From contig JANXWU010000431.1 in assembly GCA_025350985.1 (NCBI GenBank), positions 1 through 6,327 of the forward strand: 6,327 nucleotides of DNA, written 5' to 3'. Every line of letters begins with the position of its first letter. The stretch's first letter is position 1. The notes beneath the pieces are model-generated. The model was given only the letters and a program-made list of their open reading frames with translations, did no database searches and was not told the origin of the DNA. Of the stretch, positions 5,096 to 6,327 are shown in pieces. The position numbers were made by a program, and so were the translations under genes. This stretch comes from Spartobacteria bacterium (GTDB taxonomy: Bacteria > Verrucomicrobiota > Verrucomicrobiia > Chthoniobacterales > Chthoniobacteraceae).

Positions 5096-6327
5096 ATGGC
5101 GCGTGCTTCCAATCTAACGATGTGCAGCTTCTGCGGGAAGAGCCATGCGGAAGTGCGCAAGCTAATCGCGGGGCCGGGCGTTTATATTTGCGATAGCTGC
5201 ATTAATGTCTGCAAAGGCATTCTCGACAAGGAACTGAACGAGGACGCGAAGCGGAGTTCCACGACGATGCGGGTGCCGAAGCCGATAGAAATCCGGCGGC
5301 AACTCGATGCTTACGTCATCGGTCAGGATCAGGCGAAGAAGACGCTGTCGGTCGCGGTGCACAATCATTACAAACGCATCCTGCAAAGCGCGGCGACTTC
5401 CAATGGGCGCGCGCTGGCAATGGATCCGTTTGCGGACGTGGAACTGGAAAAGAGCAACATCCTTCTTATCGGTCCGACTGGTTCGGGCAAGACGCTCCTC
5501 GCCAAAACGCTCGCACGCATTCTCGACGTGCCGTTTTGCATCGCCGACGCGACGACGCTGACCGAAGCTGGCTATGTCGGCGAGGACGTGGAGAACATCA
5601 TCCTGCGCCTTCTGCAGAACGCCGACTACGACGTGAAGCGCGCGGAGATCGGGATCGTTTACATTGACGAAATCGACAAGATCGGACGCAAGACGGACAA
5701 CGTCTCCATCACGCGCGACGTGTCGGGCGAAGGGGTGCAGCAGGCGCTGTTGAAGATTTTGGAGAGCACGGTTTGCAACGTCCCGCCGCAGGGCGGACGC
5801 AAGCATCCGCATCAGGAATACATTCAGATTAACACGGAAAAAATCCTGTTCGTCTGCGGCGGCGCGTTCGTCGGGCTCGACAAAATCGTGCAGCGTCGCA
5901 TCGGCAAACGCGCGATGGGTTTCGGCTCGCCGTCGGGGACGGTCAGCGAAAAACTGCTGGAGACCGAAGCGATGCGACACGCCGAGCCGGAGGATTTGCT
6001 GGCGTACGGATTGATCCCCGAATTCATCGGACGGCTCCCGGTGGTGACCGCACTCGATGCGCTCACCGAAGACGAGTTGGTGTGCATTTTGACCGAGACT
6101 AAGAACGCGATGACGAAGCAGTACACCAAGCTGCTCGCGATGGAGGGGGTAAGTCTCACGTTCACCAAGGACGCCCTCCGTGCGCTCGCCGCGCAGGCGG
6201 TGCTCAAAGGCACCGGCGCCCGCGCGCTGCGGTCGATGCTGGAGAAGATCATGCTCGACATCATGTATGACATTCCGAGCCGGGAGGACATTGCCGACGT
6301 GACCGTGAACCGCGCCGTCGTCGAGGG
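5096..6327 (+). CDS. clpX: ClpX, ATP-dependent Clp protease ATP-binding subunit (3' truncated by window)
   Basis: ClpX is a hexameric AAA+ unfoldase that recognises substrates and threads them into ClpP. 410 codons are visible, and about 15-20 C-terminal residues probably lie beyond base 6327. The N-terminal zinc-binding dimer domain has Cys10, Cys13, Cys32 and Cys35. Walker A GPTGSGKT is at 126-133, the pore-1 loop GYVG at 159-162 and Walker B VYIDEID at 188-194. The pore-2-side segment [15 protein letters not shown] is at 211-225, the RKH loop at 235-237 and the sensor-2 Arg in TGARALRS at 373-380. The ClpP-docking loop reads MGF (274-276) where Escherichia coli has IGF. The frame has no interruptions. 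The ATG at 5096 is preferred, with a partial Shine-Dalgarno AAGAAGAG at 5083-5090; an internal ATG at 5120 would start one codon before Cys10. It lies 18 nt after clpP, in the classic clpP-clpX arrangement. Confidence 0.98.
   Translation, partial: MARASNLTMCSFCGKSHAEVRKLIAGPGVYICDSCINVCKGILDKELNEDAKRSSTTMRVPKPIEIRRQLDAYVIGQDQAKKTLSVAVHNHYKRILQSAATSNGRALAMDPFADVELEKSNILLIGPTGSGKTLLAKTLARILDVPFCIADATTLTEAGYVGEDVENIILRLLQNADYDVKRAEIGIVYIDEIDKIGRKTDNVSITRDVSGEGVQQALLKILESTVCNVPPQGGRKHPHQEYIQINTEKILFVCGGAFVGLDKIVQRRIGKRAMGFGSPSGTVSEKLLETEAMRHAEPEDLLAYGLIPEFIGRLPVVTALDALTEDELVCILTETKNAMTKQYTKLLAMEGVSLTFTKDALRALAAQAVLKGTGARALRSMLEKIMLDIMYDIPSREDIADVTVNRAVVE

Noticed and set aside
5162..5980. 272-codon open frame on the - strand opposite clpX
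   Set aside because: It has the same Arg/His-rich shadow composition, and clpX on the + strand is complete and conserved.
1..6327. CRISPR arrays, tRNA or rRNA genes, transposases, prophage or defence genes
   Set aside because: No regularly spaced repeats, cloverleaf-like segments or mobile-element proteins were seen on either strand. About 90 per cent of the window is conserved housekeeping coding sequence.

Overview
The window is an ordinary bacterial chromosomal segment, fully coding on the + strand and dominated by protein-quality-control genes. In order it holds the 3' end of groEL (1-138), a strong intrinsic terminator (169-201), yqeY (344-796), ispD (892-1581), an M16 zinc-peptidase gene (1578-2846), trigger factor tig (3032-4357), clpP (4412-5077) and clpX (from 5096, running off the right edge). 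No tRNA, rRNA, CRISPR array, transposase or other mobile gene is visible. I found no previously undescribed system. The points of interest are small: non-coding sequence between genes and a few protein variations.

Organism: a GC-rich genome with the canonical tig-clpP-clpX order. Few start codons have a Shine-Dalgarno sequence. The GroEL tail is Gly/His-rich and ends GMEY instead of in GGM repeats. The gene sequences read to me as Verrucomicrobiota-like (possibly the Chthoniobacterales/Spartobacteria side). This is an inference from general resemblance, not a database result, and confidence in the phylum is moderate at best.

Layout: groEL closes its own transcription unit at a 12-bp hairpin with a GCGA tetraloop and a T-rich tail. 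A 205-nt gap follows, holding an orphan SD-like purine run and an imperfect inverted repeat. A second unit then runs yqeY, 95 nt, ispD, and the M16 peptidase, which overlaps ispD by an ATGA. After the peptidase comes a 185-nt gap with a candidate terminator and a short inverted repeat that looks like a dispersed intergenic element. The third unit is tig, 54 nt with a GC-rich hairpin, clpP, 18 nt, and clpX.

Function: trigger factor binds nascent chains at the ribosome exit, and GroEL folds released polypeptides. ClpX unfolds tagged or regulatory substrates and feeds them into the ClpP chamber. The M16 protein is a second, unrelated zinc peptidase. IspD is the third step of the non-mevalonate isoprenoid pathway, and YqeY is a small GatB-tail-like protein of uncertain role. 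The last two appear to be housekeeping neighbours and not part of the proteostasis theme.
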